This document shows positions 62,694-64,000 of a DNA stretch of 64,000 nucleotides, piece after piece (position 1 is the first letter of the stretch; every line of letters starts with the position of its first letter). The stretch is from VRUE01 sp963699215. Its GTDB lineage: Bacteria; Actinomycetota; Thermoleophilia; Solirubrobacterales; 70-9. The stretch covers positions 1,116,001-1,180,000 of the forward strand of contig OY969422.1 in the NCBI GenBank assembly GCA_963699215.1, in the 5' to 3' direction. The position numbers were made by a program, and so were the translations under genes. Under the pieces are notes generated by a model. The model searched no databases and was not told the DNA's origin. It saw only the letters and a list, made by a program, of their open reading frames with translations.

Positions 62694-63886
62694 GCTCCAT
62701 CCACAAGACGCGCTACGGCACCCACGAACTGCGGTGGCGCGAGAACGGGAAGGCGAAGACGCTGACCCGCGACACTCGGGCCGAAGCCGAGCGCGAGCAG
62801 GAACGGGTCGACCGCCGGAACGTCGAGGGCAGGCCGGTGATGCGCCGCAAGGACGTCCCGACGCTCGAAGAGTTCTCGATCCAACGCCTCGCCCGCTGGA
62901 CCCACCTGGACGAAGACACCTTGAAGGGCTACGCGCTCTTGCTCGAGGCGCACGTCTTCCCCGACCTCGGGCACCTGTCCCTGGTCGAACTGCTGCCGAG
63001 TCGTCTGCAGGAGTGGCAGGACAAGCGGCTAGATGCCGGTGCCGGCCCCTCGTCGATCGGGCGGGTGCAGATGGTGCTCGGGATGATCCTGAAAAAGGCA
63101 GTCCTGCCCTACGAATACATCGACGTCAACCCGATCCTGGCGCTCGACACGCCCGCCTACGAGAAGAAGGCCCACCGCTGGCTCAGCGCCGAAGAGGTCG
63201 AGGCGATCCGGGGCTGGTACCTCGAACGCGACGACCTGGGCTCGGCCGCCTTCGTCTCCGTGCAGGCTTACGTCGGCATCCGGCCGGAGGACACGCTGGC
63301 GCGGATCTGGCCGGACTTCACCCACCACGGCGAGGCCCACGAGCTATCGGTGACGACGAAGAACGTCAACGGCACGATCGTCGCTGGCGACAAGACCGGC
63401 GAGGGTAAGAAGCGCCGCGTCTACGTGCCCGGCCCGGTGGCCGACGACCTTGAGGAATGGCGACTCGCCAGCGGCGGCGCCGGCCTCGTGTTCTACCGCG
63501 CCAAGGACGGCCTGCCGTGGACGAAATCCGACTACGACAACTGGCGAGCCCGGCACCCTCGGAAAGAGAAGGGGACCGGGATCAAGAGGCGCCCGCCCTG
63601 CTTCAAGCGGGCAGCCGAAGACCTCGAACTCGGCGACACCCTCAAGCCGTACGACCTGCGCCACACGTTCGCGTCCCTGGCCGCGTCGGCGGGGTGGACG
63701 GGCGACGAGATAGCCCACCAGCTCGGCAACGGCGTTGACGTCGTGGATCGCGTCTACCGCCACCTGATCGACGCAGCACCAGGCGCCCGGCGTGACCGGC
63801 GCTCGGTCGACGACTACATCCGCGAGGCCCGTGGCCTCGCTCCCCTACCCACCACGAAGGAGGCACCGGTTGCAGCAGCAGCGTGA
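62690..63886 (+). CDS. int: Tyrosine-recombinase integrase
   Basis: 398 aa. N-terminal arm-binding domain ('KTRYGTHELRWRENGKAKTL'), SAM-like core domain ('FSIQRLARWTHLDEDTLKGY'), catalytic domain with Arg in 'AYVGIRPEDTLARIW', Lys near 'KKRRVYVPGP', 'KPYDLRHTFASLAASAGW' (Arg/His box) and the nucleophile Tyr in 'VVDRVYRHL'. Integrates at the tRNA-Thr that begins 77 bp downstream. Last gene of the rightward operon. Confidence 0.94.
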   Translation: MSSIHKTRYGTHELRWRENGKAKTLTRDTRAEAEREQERVDRRNVEGRPVMRRKDVPTLEEFSIQRLARWTHLDEDTLKGYALLLEAHVFPDLGHLSLVELLPSRLQEWQDKRLDAGAGPSSIGRVQMVLGMILKKAVLPYEYIDVNPILALDTPAYEKKAHRWLSAEEVEAIRGWYLERDDLGSAAFVSVQAYVGIRPEDTLARIWPDFTHHGEAHELSVTTKNVNGTIVAGDKTGEGKKRRVYVPGPVADDLEEWRLASGGAGLVFYRAKDGLPWTKSDYDNWRARHPRKEKGTGIKRRPPCFKRAAEDLELGDTLKPYDLRHTFASLAASAGWTGDEIAHQLGNGVDVVDRVYRHLIDAAPGARRDRRSVDDYIREARGLAPLPTTKEAPVAAAA

Positions 63887-63888
63887 TC

Positions 63889-63940
63889 GTTCGGGCAGCG
63901 TTCGGGATCTGGCGCGTGTAGCGCTATCCTCCCGTTCGGG
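63889..63940. repeat. GTTCGGG elements at the right attachment end
   Basis: GTTCGGG-CAGC-GTTCGGG (63889-63906) starts 3 bp after the integrase stop; a third GTTCGGG is at 63934-63940. The first 18 bp are identical to the central copy at 30,795. Confidence 0.65.
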
Positions 63941-63962
63941 CGCCGCTTCACAGCGCCCTTCC

Positions 63963-64000
63963 GCCCGGGTAGCTCAGTTGGTAGAGCACTTCCATGGTAA
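63963..64000 (+). tRNA. tRNA-Thr(GGT), right copy, cut by the window edge (attR)
   Basis: Acceptor 5' strand GCCCGGG, D-arm and the start of the anticodon arm up to the loop. Matches the left copy except A to G at position 7. The T-arm and 3' end lie outside, so an intact gene here is expected but not seen. A hairpin GGGCGC/GCGCCC (63938-63958) precedes it. Confidence 0.85.

Overview
High-GC actinobacterial chromosome carrying an integrated phage. The host part (1-22.5 kb) most resembles class Thermoleophilia, probably Solirubrobacterales. The indicators are an archaeal-like topoisomerase I, a B12-dependent ribonucleotide reductase, and a run of large secreted proteins that ends in a short anchored protein with the N-terminus and 'SVGAKQL' style repeats typical of that group. 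This placement is inferred from protein character, not from a marker gene.

Host region. 1-6.2 kb: nrdJ (partial), a hemolysin-III-like membrane protein, a divergent MarR / YceI-FMN-reductase locus, a siroheme-type dehydrogenase and a sugar-nucleotide epimerase. 6.3-10.2 kb: topA, tmk and holB, overlapping by 4 bp each as an operon. All three are broken by single-base shifts that probably are sequence errors, because the genes are essential. 10.2-13.4 kb: a DUF2304 / glycosyltransferase pair and a two-component system whose kinase also carries a +1 shift. 13.7-22.4 kb: four secreted proteins transcribed rightward.

Prophage (22,469-64,000, about 41.5 kb). It sits in a tRNA-Thr(GGT) gene. A 5' tRNA half is left at 22,469 and a second copy starts at 63,963, just after the integrase. 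Layout: left end with a strong hairpin over the first ribosome-binding site; early operon 22.7-28.7 kb (zinc-ribbon proteins, replication initiator, DnaB-type helicase, SSB with a DDDIPF tip); structured non-coding stretch plus a phage tRNA with CAT anticodon (28.7-29.1 kb); leftward two-gene operon including an ArdC-like/HTH fusion; control region 30.4-31.0 kb; packaging and virion genes 31.4-53.8 kb in a short-tailed, P22-like order (TerS, TerL, 724-aa portal, scaffold, capsid, adaptor, nozzle-like propeller, fibres, three Gly/Arg-rich proteins, one 1.5k-aa protein); lysis genes 53.8-56.6 kb (M15-like peptidase, amidase, several membrane proteins); a nuclease and a strong terminator at 57.1 kb; a regulatory region 57.1-59.0 kb with two Xre repressors, each with its own operator class, and a LexA-type SOS box at 58,340; then a rightward operon to the end (octapeptide-repeat protein, cytosine methyltransferase, excisionase-like protein, tyrosine integrase).

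How it may work together: the Xre repressors would hold the two arms silent. The SOS box, sitting over the start of a 75-aa gene that runs into the 3' end of the second repressor gene, suggests DNA-damage induction through an antirepressor or antisense transcript. The most interesting items are that SOS/antirepressor arrangement, the 14 x 24-bp octapeptide repeat gene, the (AG)17 tract inside a small lysis-region gene, the GTTCGGG-N4-GTTCGGG elements at both ends and the middle of the phage, and the three-way-junction RNA candidate.
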